64,000 bases of DNA from Haloarcula limicola (GCF_010119205.1 NZ_WRXM01000001.1:930001-994000); one strand, 5' to 3'; positions 43,794 through 52,562 are shown, counted from the stretch's first letter. Program-made: numbers and translations. The notes: generated by a model from the letters alone, not told the origin.

Positions 43794-44261
43794 TCAATTA
43801 TCGGCACCGTCGCGGACCTTCACGGCCATCCCCGTCTCGAAGTCGACCATCCCCTCGCCGGGGAGCTCGGCCCGACCGACGGCGAGTAAATCGCCGTCCG
43901 CGTGGACGACGAGGGCCTCGTCGCCGGGGCGGAGGCCGGGGTCCGCTCGCTTTACGAACTTGGCGAAGGCGTTGCGGCCCTCGCGGACGAACGGTTCGCT
44001 CTCGTCGCCGACGACGACGCGGTGCCGCGGCGCGTCGAAGGACTCCTGCAGGCGTCGGCCGCCCGCGAGTCCGAGGCGGTAGCGGCCGTCGGTGCCGTAG
44101 GTGACGAGGCGGCCGTCCTCGGCGTGGGCCTGTCGGGGTCGGCCGGAGCTGGTGTGCGTTATCTCGATGCCGTCGAGGGCGGGGAAGAGTGTCGCGCCCG
44201 CGCCGTCGCCGAACTGGTAGTCGGCGGCCCGGCGGAGGTCGCGGAGATCGCTGTCGGTCAT
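43794..44261 (-). CDS. PUA domain RNA-binding protein
   Basis: 155 residues; an N-terminal RRAADYQFGDGAGATLFP segment, then LVTYGTDGRYRLGLAGGRRL and a C-terminal PUA fold (GDEALVVHADGDLLAVGRAE, VDFETGMAVKVRDG). Such proteins relate to the C-terminal part of archaeal tRNA-guanine transglycosylase and related RNA-modifying enzymes. It likely binds tRNA or rRNA; no catalytic domain is present. Confidence 0.82.
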   Translation of the reverse strand: MTDSDLRDLRRAADYQFGDGAGATLFPALDGIEITHTSSGRPRQAHAEDGRLVTYGTDGRYRLGLAGGRRLQESFDAPRHRVVVGDESEPFVREGRNAFAKFVKRADPGLRPGDEALVVHADGDLLAVGRAELPGEGMVDFETGMAVKVRDGADN

Positions 44262-44430
44262 TGTCGGTATTCGCCTCTCGGTCGGCAACCCGCTTTCGGT
44301 CGCCGCTCGTTCGACGACCGTTCATTTCCCGGTTGGGCCGTATGCGTCGTGATAACTGAATTATAGATCGGTGGAGATATAGTGTTGTTTGTGACCATCT
44401 AACGTACTTCCGGCGGGCGATTTTGGGGAA

Positions 44431-44437
44431 ATTTATA
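44431..44437 (+). promoter_or_regulatory. TATA box of the two-helix membrane protein gene
   Basis: ATTTATA, centred about 31 bp before the ATG at 44465. Confidence 0.5.
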
Positions 44438-44464
44438 CCGGATGAGCGACTACCGACAGGTACC

Positions 44465-44647
44465 ATGGCTACAGACAAGCGAAAGATGCTGCTGGGCGGC
44501 GTCCTCCTGTTCGTCAGTACGGTGCTCATCCTCACCGCGGGACCGGTCAACCTCGGAATCCCGTCGATCGCCGGCGGTCTCGCGGCGCTCGGAATGGCCG
44601 CCGGGTCGCTACTGGTCGGCACCTCCGAAGACGGTCGCCCGGTCTGA
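44465..44647 (+). CDS. Small two-helix membrane protein
   Basis: 60 residues with two hydrophobic helices (KMLLGGVLLFVSTVLILTAG and IAGGLAALGMAAGSLLVG) and a polar C-terminus. The start after the TATA box fits a leaderless message. Function unknown; common small membrane protein of haloarchaea. Confidence 0.65.
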   Translation: MATDKRKMLLGGVLLFVSTVLILTAGPVNLGIPSIAGGLAALGMAAGSLLVGTSEDGRPV

Positions 44648-44688
44648 ACGTCGCTCCGTTTTCGCGGGAATCGAGCGAGTAGCGGCGG

Positions 44689-45186
44689 CTACAGCAGGAA
44701 TCGGTCGGGGTCCGCGCTCATGTCGACGAAGCCGTCGACGGCTTCCTTCAGATCCTCGGAGGAGGACTCCTCGAAGCCCATCGCCTCGACGCGACAGCCC
44801 TCGTGGCGGAGGTAGTGACAGAGCCGAGCGAAGTCTCCGTCGCCCGTACAGAGGACGACGGCGTCGTTGTGCTTCGCCAGCGTGACGGCGTCCAGGCTCA
44901 TGCCGACGTCCCAGTCGGCCTTCTTCGACCCGTCCTGGAACGTCTTGATGTCCTTGATCCGCGTCTCGAAACCGATGTCCACGAGCGCCTCGAAGAACGT
45001 CTCTTCCTCGGGCGAGTCCGCGCGGATGACGTAGGCGATGGCGCGGGAGAGTTCGCGGCCGTCGACGGCGTCTTCGAGCAGCGCGGAGTAATCGATGTTG
45101 CGCGAGTAGAGACTCCGGGCGGTGTGATAGAGGTTCTGCGCGTCGGCCAGTACGGCCACGCGCTGACCCGGATGTGAAACGGTCAT
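44689..45186 (-). CDS. NYN domain (LabA/DUF88-like) PIN-fold ribonuclease candidate
   Basis: 165 residues. Acidic active-site positions of NYN/PIN nucleases are visible: AVLADAQNLYH near the N-terminus, KKADWDVGMSLDA, and CTGDGDFARLCHYLRHEG; the C-terminal EDLKEAVDGFVDM completes the family pattern. It may cut RNA in processing or stress. It has a long non-coding region to its right, ahead of the lysine genes. Confidence 0.82.
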   Translation of the reverse strand: MTVSHPGQRVAVLADAQNLYHTARSLYSRNIDYSALLEDAVDGRELSRAIAYVIRADSPEEETFFEALVDIGFETRIKDIKTFQDGSKKADWDVGMSLDAVTLAKHNDAVVLCTGDGDFARLCHYLRHEGCRVEAMGFEESSSEDLKEAVDGFVDMSADPDRFLL

Positions 45187-45454
45187 ACGAGGGGTTCCGG
45201 AGGCCTCCCCGATAGGCTTTCGGGGTTGGCGAGAGGCGCGCGACTGAAGGGAGCGCGGCTCTCGTCGGAACGGAGAGGGACCAAAGGTCCCTCAAGCAGT
45301 CGTGCGGCGGTGCCGCCGCACGACGACGGCGAACGGAGTGAACCGTGGAGTAGCGAGGGGCGTGCGACTGAAAGGAGCGCGGTCCTCGAAGCGACGCGGT
45401 GAGAAACGCCGAGGGAACACAACAGCTAAGTCCCTCACGGATTTTCACACGGAT
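45187..45454. repeat. Intergenic region with palindromes and a repeated 19-mer
   Basis: Holds two perfect hairpins (45275-45293: GAGGGACC-AAA-GGTCCCTC; 45300-45323: TCGTGCGGCGG-TG-CCGCCGCACGA) and a nearly identical 19-bp direct repeat, GCGACTGAAGGGAGCGCGG at 45240 and GCGACTGAAAGGAGCGCGG at 45364. No coding pattern. It lies between the NYN gene and the small frame before dapA. Confidence 0.5.
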
Positions 45455-45535
45455 ATGCGACGACGCCACGACCCGGCGGCCCGCCAAATGGTCAGCGGCG
45501 TCTGCGTCGTCCCGAAACGCAAACGCAAGCGGTAG
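45455..45535 (+). CDS. Possible 26-residue Arg/Lys-rich peptide upstream of dapA
   Basis: ATG to TAG frame reading MRRRHDPAARQMVSGV, then CVVPKRKRKR; the end has three Lys and three Arg in a row (AAA CGC AAA CGC AAG CGG). It ends 102 bp before the lysine-biosynthesis gene dapA. A leader-peptide role in lysine control would be novel in archaea, and the frame may be chance, since no promoter or ribosome site is obvious. Confidence 0.35.
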   Translation: MRRRHDPAARQMVSGVCVVPKRKRKR

Positions 45536-45637
45536 CGATGGCTCGCGGCGGGCGTGGCACACCCGTCCCGGGTCGCTTTCTCTCGTATCGTCTTCAACCG
45601 CACCACCTATCCCACAGCGATACCACACACCACAGCA

Positions 45638-46564
45638 ATGACAGCGATCGATTTCCACGGCGTCTACCCCGCGATGTGCACGCCGTTCGAGGACGACGAC
45701 GAACGCAGCATCGACTTCGAAACGCTCCGACGCGACGCCCGGCGGCTGGAAGAGGCCGGCGTCGACGGCCTCGTGCCCGTCGGCTCGACCGGCGAGTCAG
45801 CGACGCTCACCCACGACGAACACGTCGAGGTCGTCGAAGCGGTTATCGACGCCGTCGACGACGTGCCAGTCGTCGCCGGTACCGGGTCGAATAACACCCG
45901 CGAGGCGCTCTCGCTCTCGCAGCGGGCCGCGGACGCCGGCGCGGACGCGCTGCTTCTCATCTCGCCGTACTACAACAAGCCCGAACAGCAGGGCCTCGTG
46001 GACCACTTCACGGCCATCGCCGACGAGGTGGACCTGCCGCAGATCGTCTACAACGTCCCCTCGCGGACCGGGCGAAACATCGAACCGGACACCGCCGTCG
46101 AACTGGCGGGACACGAGAACATCGCGGCGTACAAGGCCGCGAGCGGCGACATGGGTCAGATCTCCGAGATCATCGAGCGCACGCGCGACGAGGAGTTCGC
46201 GGTGCTCTCCGGCGACGACGGCATGACCCTGCCGATGCTCTCGGTGGGGGCGACCGGCTGTATCTCCGTGGCCGCGAACGTCGAGCCCGAGCGGACCTGC
46301 GCGATGGTCGGCGCGGCCCTCGCGGACGACTTCGAGCGCGCTCGCGCCCTGCACCACGAACTCGGGCCGCTGTTCCGCGCGCTGTTCGTCGAGACGAACC
46401 CCATCCCGGTGAAGGAGGCCATGCGCATCCGCGGCTACGGTCCCGGCTACGTCCGCTCGCCGCTGACGCGCCTCTCGGAGGAACACACCGAACACCTCCG
46501 GAACGTCCTCGACGTGCTCGAAAACGAGGACTTAGAGGACGAGTACGCGGAGATCGAGCGATGA
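45638..46564 (+). CDS. dapA: 4-Hydroxy-tetrahydrodipicolinate synthase
   Basis: 308 residues. GVYPAMCTPFED at the N-terminus, GSTGESATLTHDEH, ISPYYNKPEQQG with the active Tyr, YNVPSRTGRNI and the Schiff-base Lys in AAYKAASGDMGQ; all match DapA. It condenses pyruvate with aspartate semialdehyde as the first step of the diaminopimelate route to lysine. Start chosen at MTAIDFHGVYP; an upstream ATG would add a basic extension. Ends overlapping dapB by four bases. Confidence 0.93.
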   Translation: MTAIDFHGVYPAMCTPFEDDDERSIDFETLRRDARRLEEAGVDGLVPVGSTGESATLTHDEHVEVVEAVIDAVDDVPVVAGTGSNNTREALSLSQRAADAGADALLLISPYYNKPEQQGLVDHFTAIADEVDLPQIVYNVPSRTGRNIEPDTAVELAGHENIAAYKAASGDMGQISEIIERTRDEEFAVLSGDDGMTLPMLSVGATGCISVAANVEPERTCAMVGAALADDFERARALHHELGPLFRALFVETNPIPVKEAMRIRGYGPGYVRSPLTRLSEEHTEHLRNVLDVLENEDLEDEYAEIER

Positions 46565-47316
46565 CGCGGGTCGCCCTCCTCGGGATCACCGGACGGATGG
46601 GCGAGACGGTCCTCGAAACGGCGGCCGACCGGGACCTCGAGATCGTCGTCGGCTTCGCCACGAGCGACGTGGAATCCGTCGAGGGCGTCCCGGTCGTCCA
46701 TCCCGAGGACGCGGCCGAGGCGCTCGCCGAACGCGACGTCGACGTCGTCGTCGACTTCGCCGTCCCCGAGGGTGCGCTCGCCGTCGCCGAGGCCTGCGCC
46801 GAGGTCGGGGTCCCGATCGTCGTCGGCAGCACGGGCTACGACGAAGACGGGATAGCCAGGCTCGACGCCGTCAGCGAGGACGTGGCCCTGCTGAAGGCGA
46901 CGAACTTCTCGCGGGGCATCCAGGTCCTCCAGCGCACGGTCCGGGAGGCCGTCCGCGCGCTCGACGACTACGACCTCGAACTGCTGGAGAGTCACCACAA
47001 CGGCAAGGTCGACGCGCCGTCGGGGACCGCCAACAGCATCTTAGAGACGATTCAGGAGGAGCGCGAGGTCGAACCCATCTACGGCCGTGAGGGGCACGCG
47101 CCCCGTGGCGAGAACGAGATCGGCGTGTTCGCCCGGCGAGCGGGCGACATCCGCGGCGAGCACGAACTGATCCTCGCGGGCAACGACGAGGTGCTGTCGC
47201 TCTCTCACCGCGCGGAGGACCGCGCGGTCTTCGCCGCAGGAGCGCTCGACGCGGCGGTGTGGCTCTCGGACCGAACCCCCGGTCGCTATACGTTCGGGGA
47301 AGTTATCGACGCCTGA
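46561..47316 (+). CDS. dapB: 4-Hydroxy-tetrahydrodipicolinate reductase
   Basis: 251 residues. The NAD(P) site VALLGITGRMGETVLETA and the signature ELLESHHNGKVDAPSGTAN with the substrate-binding His-His and Lys, then GEHELILAGNDEVLSLSHRA, fit DapB. It reduces the dapA product to tetrahydrodipicolinate with NAD(P)H. The ATGA overlap with dapA and the 2-base gap to dapD show an operon. Confidence 0.93.
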   Translation: MTRVALLGITGRMGETVLETAADRDLEIVVGFATSDVESVEGVPVVHPEDAAEALAERDVDVVVDFAVPEGALAVAEACAEVGVPIVVGSTGYDEDGIARLDAVSEDVALLKATNFSRGIQVLQRTVREAVRALDDYDLELLESHHNGKVDAPSGTANSILETIQEEREVEPIYGREGHAPRGENEIGVFARRAGDIRGEHELILAGNDEVLSLSHRAEDRAVFAAGALDAAVWLSDRTPGRYTFGEVIDA

Positions 47317-47318
47317 GC

Positions 47319-48158
47319 ATGCTCGGACAAGACCTCGAACGGAACGTCGGGGACCTCTGGACGGCGTACGAACAGGGCGCGACAGTCGAGGACGTCGAAC
47401 CGCCGCAACTGGACACGCTCGATAGCTTCCTCACGGCCCTCGAGAACGGCGAGATCCGCGCCGCCGAGAAGGTCGACGGCGAGTGGCAGGTCAACGAGTG
47501 GGTCAAGCGCGGCATCCTCCTCAATTTCGCGTTCCGGGAGACCCACAGCCGGGACTACGGAAGCGTTCCGTACCACGACGTACTGGCCCTGCGCGACACC
47601 GAAGACCTCGGCGAGCGCGGCACCCGGAACACGCCCGACGGCACGACCATCCGCCGCGGAGCGTACCTCGGGTCGGACTGCATCATGATGTCGCCCTCCT
47701 TCGTCAACATCGGGGCGCACGTCGGCGACGGGACGCTCATCGACTCCTGTGACACCGTCGGCTCCTGCGCCCAGATCGGCGAGAACGTGAAACTCGGCGC
47801 GAACACGCTCGTCGGCGGCGTCCTCGAACCGGTCGAGAGCAACCCCGTCATCGTCGAGGACGACGTGTCGCTGGGTGCCGGCTGTCGGGTCACCAGCGGA
47901 TTTATCGTCGGCGAGGGCAGCGTCGTCGGCGAGAACACGCTGCTGACGCCGCGTATCCCGGTCTACGACCTCGTCGAAGAGGAAGTCCTCTACGGCGAAC
48001 TCCCGCCCGAGCGCCGCGCCTTCCAGCGGTTCGTCGACTCGTCGGTCGGCGAACACGACCTCATCCCCGGGGGCGCGTACAAGCCCGCCGTCGTCGCGAC
48101 GGATGTCGAGGAGGAGACGCTGGAAGCGACGGAGCGGGAAGACGCGCTGAGAGATTAG
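47319..48158 (+). CDS. dapD: Tetrahydropyridine-2,6-dicarboxylate N-succinyltransferase
   Basis: 279 residues. The left-handed beta-helix hexapeptide repeats lie at about 125-215 (IGAHVGDGTLIDSCDTVGSC, IGENVKLGANTLVGG), with GVLEPVESNPVIVEDDV in the site region. It adds succinate to tetrahydrodipicolinate, so this archaeon uses the succinylase route, consistent with dapE downstream. Start MLGQDLERNV gives normal size. Confidence 0.9.
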   Translation: MLGQDLERNVGDLWTAYEQGATVEDVEPPQLDTLDSFLTALENGEIRAAEKVDGEWQVNEWVKRGILLNFAFRETHSRDYGSVPYHDVLALRDTEDLGERGTRNTPDGTTIRRGAYLGSDCIMMSPSFVNIGAHVGDGTLIDSCDTVGSCAQIGENVKLGANTLVGGVLEPVESNPVIVEDDVSLGAGCRVTSGFIVGEGSVVGENTLLTPRIPVYDLVEEEVLYGELPPERRAFQRFVDSSVGEHDLIPGGAYKPAVVATDVEEETLEATEREDALRD

Positions 48159-48306
48159 CGAAGACGCGGACAACGACGCCTTACTCCGTCCGCGGTTCGT
48201 AATCTGGACCGGCTCGCGTCTTCGTTCCGGCGTAAGCACGCGTTACGTCGAGCGCTGGCGCGAGACGATCGGTTGTATATTTGTCACCAATGCACATAGT
48301 CGAGGT

Positions 48307-48837
48307 ATGAGCCAGCGACTCGCCACGCGACGGTTCGCGAACTCGCTCAAGTACACGTGGGGAGCGGGAGCCGCCGGCGGACTCGTCGGCGGCGTCGGGA
48401 TGGGCGTCGTCTTCCACCTCGGGGCGAACCTCATGCCGTTCGTCGGGGCGCTCTACGGATGGCCGACGGTGCTCGGCGGGTGGGCGGTCCACCTGTTCAA
48501 CAGCGTGCTCGCTGGGATACTGTTCACGCTCGTTCTCTCGCGGCCGATCTTCCGCCAACAGGCGACGACGGTGGCCGAGAGCGTCTCGGCGGGCGTCGTC
48601 TACGCGGCGGCCATCGGACTCGTCTCGACCGGTCTCCTCCTGCCCGTCTCGATGACCGCGCTCGGCGTCGAGTCGTTCCCGGAACCGCTGGTGCCGCTGC
48701 CGGGCTTTCTCGGCAGTTTCCTCGTGATTCTCTCGGTCGGCGTCGCCCACGTCGTCTACGGCGTCCTGCTCGGTGCGACCTACGCGGTGATACACGAGCA
48801 CCCGTGGACGAGCGTCGAATCGGGAGAGACGGTATAA
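48307..48837 (+). CDS. Membrane protein of unknown function within the lysine gene block
   Basis: 176 residues with four or five membrane helices (about 15-45, 50-75, 90-112, 122-145). Glycine-rich helices and a His in VFHLGANLM are seen, but no transporter motif. It follows dapD by 148 bp in the same direction and is not overlapping it, so it need not be part of the pathway. A lysine export or import role is not supported by sequence. Confidence 0.6.
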   Translation: MSQRLATRRFANSLKYTWGAGAAGGLVGGVGMGVVFHLGANLMPFVGALYGWPTVLGGWAVHLFNSVLAGILFTLVLSRPIFRQQATTVAESVSAGVVYAAAIGLVSTGLLLPVSMTALGVESFPEPLVPLPGFLGSFLVILSVGVAHVVYGVLLGATYAVIHEHPWTSVESGETV

Positions 48838-48849
48838 GCGAACGGAGAG

Positions 48850-49971
48850 TCACGCCGCGCGAGCGTCGCCCGAGGACTCGTCGAGCGTGGTTTGCCGGCC
48901 GCCGGCGGCCCCTTCCTCGCGACCGCGGTAGGTCTCACGCAGGGCGAGCGCGAGCGCACCGAGGCCCAGCAGGAACGCGACGAACTGGAACAGGCCGCCG
49001 AAGATCGGAATCGCGCCGAGAACGGCGAACCCGACGAGGCCGACGACGAGCGCGAGCCAACGGTTGTCCTCGCCGGCCAGCGAGAGCGCCCACGCGCCGA
49101 CGGCGTACTGTCCGTAGACCAGCGCGATCCACGCCGTGACGCCGAAGACGAACGCGCCCACGAGCGAGAGCGGGATGCCGACGATAGTCACGACGAGGAC
49201 GGCGAGCACCAGCGGGACGACGATCAGCGTCAGTAGGCCGATACCGCCGGATTTGACCGGACTCCCCGCGACGCGGTCGGCGACGCGGGTCGAGAACGCC
49301 GGGAACACGGCCAGCAGGACGGCGCCGAGAAGGAGGTTGACGAACAGACCGTAGAGAGCCCCGAGCCACGCGGGGACGGCAAACTCGGCGAAGTCCGGGC
49401 CGGCGTCGCTCCCGATGCCGTCGTCGCGGACGACGCCGCCGGCCACGCTGGCGGCGGGGTCCTGCCTGAACGTCTCGGCGTCGTAGCGGAACTCGCCGCC
49501 GACGACGGCGTTCGGCCCGAGGACGACGGTCTCGGCCCCGGCGGTCACGTCGCCCTCGACGGCGCCATCGACCGAGACGTAACTGGCTCCGGATTCGAGA
49601 TTTCCGCCGATTCGAGCCGTCTCGCTGATCTCGACGGTGCCCGCGGCGGCGCTGACGTCGCCGCCGACGACGCCGTCGATCCGGACGGTCCCGGCGGCGG
49701 CGGAGACGTCGCCGCCGACTTCGCCGGACTCGGTGACGTGGACGCTTCCGGAGACGGTCGAGACGTCCCCGATAACGGTGCCCCGAACGATGACCGACCC
49801 AGCGAATCCCTGAATACTGTCGTACGTCTCGTCGGGGCCGACGACGACGGACCCGGCACCGCCTTCGAACGACTGCGCGGCGGCGACGCCGGTTCCGACC
49901 GACAGGAACAGCATCGCCGCGAGCCCGAGTGCGACGACTCGTCGGCCGACCGCGGATGAAACGAATGCCAT
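48850..49971 (-). CDS. Membrane-anchored bactofilin-like polymer-forming protein
   Basis: 373 residues. A signal peptide (MAFVSSAVGRRVVALGLAAM to VAAAQS) is followed by beta-helix repeats at about 35-170 (GSVIVRGTVIGDVSTVSGS, GGDVSAAAGTVRIDG twice), then four or so membrane helices (about 195-345) and a charged tail. Thus the filament-like domain would lie outside the membrane. It is transcribed against the lysine genes it sits between. A TATA box lies about 30 bp upstream. An upstream in-frame extension lacks coding features. Confidence 0.78.
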   Translation of the reverse strand: MAFVSSAVGRRVVALGLAAMLFLSVGTGVAAAQSFEGGAGSVVVGPDETYDSIQGFAGSVIVRGTVIGDVSTVSGSVHVTESGEVGGDVSAAAGTVRIDGVVGGDVSAAAGTVEISETARIGGNLESGASYVSVDGAVEGDVTAGAETVVLGPNAVVGGEFRYDAETFRQDPAASVAGGVVRDDGIGSDAGPDFAEFAVPAWLGALYGLFVNLLLGAVLLAVFPAFSTRVADRVAGSPVKSGGIGLLTLIVVPLVLAVLVVTIVGIPLSLVGAFVFGVTAWIALVYGQYAVGAWALSLAGEDNRWLALVVGLVGFAVLGAIPIFGGLFQFVAFLLGLGALALALRETYRGREEGAAGGRQTTLDESSGDARAA

Positions 49972-49997
49972 AGCGGGGACTACCCTTGGAAATGCAA

Positions 49998-50005
49998 TAA
50001 GTATA
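49998..50005 (-). promoter_or_regulatory. TATA box of the membrane bactofilin gene
   Basis: TATACTTA on the minus strand, about 30 bp before the ATG at 49971. Confidence 0.5.
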
Positions 50006-50150
50006 GGCTGACACGAGCCGGCACGCGGCTCGGTAAGGCGAGCGAAGTCCGGCTCGCCCGAGATCGCGGGGCCGTCGATAACATCTCGTTCGACGGTCCC
50101 GGTTCGCCGAAACGGAACCCTTGTTAGCCGCCGTCGCTCTTCTTGTGGCA

Positions 50151-51386
50151 ATGAGCCACGATTCGCCGCCGGTCCGCCGCCTCGCGGACTGGGACCACGA
50201 CCGACTCGGTCGGCTGGCGGCCGAACACGCCACGCCGCTGTACGTCGTCGACCTCGACCGCGTCGCCGCGAACTACGAGCGGTTCGCGTCGGCCTTTCCC
50301 GACGCCCACGTCATGTACGCCGCGAAGGCCCACACCGGCCGCGCGGTGCTCTCGAAGCTACTCGAAACGGGCGCGGATATCGAGTGCGCCGCGTGGGGAG
50401 AGCTCCAGCGGGCCATCGACGCGGGCGCGGACCCGGACACGCTCCAGTACACCGCCGTCAACCCGCCCGATAGGGACCTCGACTACGCCACGGACCTCGC
50501 CGAAGAGCACCCCGGCCTGACCGTCACCGGCGGGGCGCGGGACACCTTCGACCGCCTCGAAGCGCGCGGCTACGACGGCCGCGTCGCCATCCGCATCAAT
50601 CCCGGTATCGGCACCGGCCACCACGAGAAGGTGGCGACGGGCAAGGACGCGAAGTTCGGCGTCCCCTACGACGAGGTCCCCGAACTCGCCGAGGAGTTGA
50701 ACGAACGGTTCGACCTCGTCGGCATCCACGCCCACGCCGGCAGCGGCGTCCTCCACGACGACTTGGACGACCACTGCCGCGCTATCAGCAAGGTGGCGGA
50801 CATGGGCCGCACCGTCGAGGACCGCGTCGGCGGACTGGAGTTCGTCGACTTCGGCGGCGGCTTCGGCGTCCCGTACCGCGAGGACGAGGAGCCGCTCGAC
50901 ATGCGGGTCGTGGGGGAGAAGGTCCGCGACGCCGTCGGGGAGCTAGAAGCGCAGATCAAGCTGGAGCCCGGCCGTTACGTCGTCGCCGACGCCGAGTTGA
51001 TCCTCACCGAGGTCAACACCATAAAGGAGACGCCGGCGGCCACCGTCGTCGGCGTGGACGCCTCGCTGGCGACGCTCATCCGCCCGGCGATGTTCGACTC
51101 CTACCACCCTATCCGTAACCTCACCGCACCTGAGCGTGCGGCCGAGCCGGTCTCCGTCGGCGGTCCCTGCTGTACGAGCGCCGACGTGTTCTGTACGGAC
51201 CGCCCCATCGCACGTCCGGAGCGGGAGGACCTGCTGGCCATCGGCAACGCCGGCGCGTACGGCTACGAGCTCGCCAATCAGTTCCACTCCCAGCCCCGGC
51301 CCGCCGAGGTGGCTATCGAGGGCGGCGAGACGCGCGTCGTCCGCGAGCGCGAGACGCTCGAAGACGTCACCCGCCTCGAACGATGA
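50151..51386 (+). CDS. lysA: Diaminopimelate decarboxylase
   Basis: 411 residues. The PLP Lys is in MYAAKAHTGRAVLSKL, HAHAGSG binds phosphate, GGGFGVPY is the glycine-rich loop, EPGRYVVADAE follows, and GPCCTSADVFC holds the substrate-binding Cys. It converts meso-diaminopimelate to lysine. The ATG at 50151 gives normal length; the preceding 180 bp have no coding signal but separate it from the bactofilin gene. It overlaps dapE by four bases (ATGA). Confidence 0.93.
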   Translation: MSHDSPPVRRLADWDHDRLGRLAAEHATPLYVVDLDRVAANYERFASAFPDAHVMYAAKAHTGRAVLSKLLETGADIECAAWGELQRAIDAGADPDTLQYTAVNPPDRDLDYATDLAEEHPGLTVTGGARDTFDRLEARGYDGRVAIRINPGIGTGHHEKVATGKDAKFGVPYDEVPELAEELNERFDLVGIHAHAGSGVLHDDLDDHCRAISKVADMGRTVEDRVGGLEFVDFGGGFGVPYREDEEPLDMRVVGEKVRDAVGELEAQIKLEPGRYVVADAELILTEVNTIKETPAATVVGVDASLATLIRPAMFDSYHPIRNLTAPERAAEPVSVGGPCCTSADVFCTDRPIARPEREDLLAIGNAGAYGYELANQFHSQPRPAEVAIEGGETRVVRERETLEDVTRLER

Positions 51387-52531
51387 GCGGGTTCGACCTC
51401 GCGGCGTTCCACCGACGGGCCGTCGAAATCGACTCGACCGACTCCGTCGAGGCGATGCGCGAGTCGCTCGTCGAGACGCTCGACGCCGCCGGATGCGACC
51501 CGACGGTAGACGAGTTGGGGAACGTCCTCGCCACGGTCGGCGCGGCCGACCCGGACGCGGCGGCCGACGCGGACGCTCACCTCGTCCTCAACACCCACAT
51601 CGACACCGTCCCGCCGCATCTCCCCTACGAACGCCGAGCCGATCCGCCGGGTGACGAGCGAGTCGACGGGAGCGGAGACGAGGGAGCGGGCGATATCGTC
51701 TGCGGTCGCGGTGCCTGCGATGCGAAGGGACCGCTTGCCGCGCTGCTGGACGCCTTTCTCACCGTCGAACCCGACGAGGGCGCGGTGACGCTGGCGGTCT
51801 CCGTCGACGAGGAGACGACCCAGACCGGCGGGGCGCACCTCGCGGAGACCGTCGACGCCGACGGCTACATCGTGGGGGAACCGACCGGACTGGACGTCTG
51901 TACCGCCGCGAAGGGGCAGTTCGAGGGGACGGTGACCATCCGCGGCGAGAGCGCCCACGCCGCCGACCCGGGGAGCGGCATGAACGCGATTCGGGCGGCC
52001 GCGCCCATTCTGCAAGCGATGGAGAGCTACGACCAAGAACGGGGGCCCGACGACCACGAGTCGCTCGGGCAGGCCCTGCTGACGGCGTCGATGATTTCGG
52101 GCGGCGAGGCGACCAATCAGGTCCCCGCGGAGTGCGCCATCACCTTCGACCGACGGAGCGTCCCGCCGGAGACCAGCGCGACCTTCTGTACCGAACTGGA
52201 AGCGCACCTCGCCCAGTGGCTCCCGAGCGGAATGGACCTCGACGTGGCGCTCATCCGCCCCGACACGCCGTTTCCCGAGGCGTTCGCCACCGACGCCGAC
52301 GCGGAACTCGTCCGGACGCTACAGGACGCGAGCGGCGGCGCGGTCCGACCGTTCGGCGCGGCGACGGAGGCGTCGTACTTCGCCGAGCGCGGCCCGACGG
52401 TCGTGTTCGGACCGGGCGAACTGGCCGACGACGTGGGCGCGATCGCCCACTCCAAACGCGAGTACGTCCGGCTCTCGGACGTGCGGACGGCCGCGCGCGC
52501 GCTGCGCGAGACGCTCGAACGGCTCGTCTAG
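51383..52531 (+). CDS. dapE: Succinyl-diaminopimelate desuccinylase (M20 family)
   Basis: 382 residues. Metal ligands: NTHIDTVPP (His, Asp), GRGACDAKGP (Asp), SVDEETTQTGG (Glu pair) and IAHSKREYV (His). The dimerisation domain sits at about 190-285. It cleaves N-succinyl-LL-diaminopimelate. Residues about 78-98 (PPGDERVDGSGDEGAGD), acidic and glycine-rich, look like an insertion before the GRGACDAKG motif. Coupled to lysA by ATGA overlap. Confidence 0.9.
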   Translation: MSGFDLAAFHRRAVEIDSTDSVEAMRESLVETLDAAGCDPTVDELGNVLATVGAADPDAAADADAHLVLNTHIDTVPPHLPYERRADPPGDERVDGSGDEGAGDIVCGRGACDAKGPLAALLDAFLTVEPDEGAVTLAVSVDEETTQTGGAHLAETVDADGYIVGEPTGLDVCTAAKGQFEGTVTIRGESAHAADPGSGMNAIRAAAPILQAMESYDQERGPDDHESLGQALLTASMISGGEATNQVPAECAITFDRRSVPPETSATFCTELEAHLAQWLPSGMDLDVALIRPDTPFPEAFATDADAELVRTLQDASGGAVRPFGAATEASYFAERGPTVVFGPGELADDVGAIAHSKREYVRLSDVRTAARALRETLERLV

Positions 52532-52562
52532 TCCGAGCGTCTCGGCCGGTTCGGACGGTCCC

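Noticed and set aside
48307-48837. Membrane protein as a lysine transporter because it lies between lysine genes
   Set aside because: Only position supports it: no transporter family motif, and the gaps on both sides show no tight coupling.
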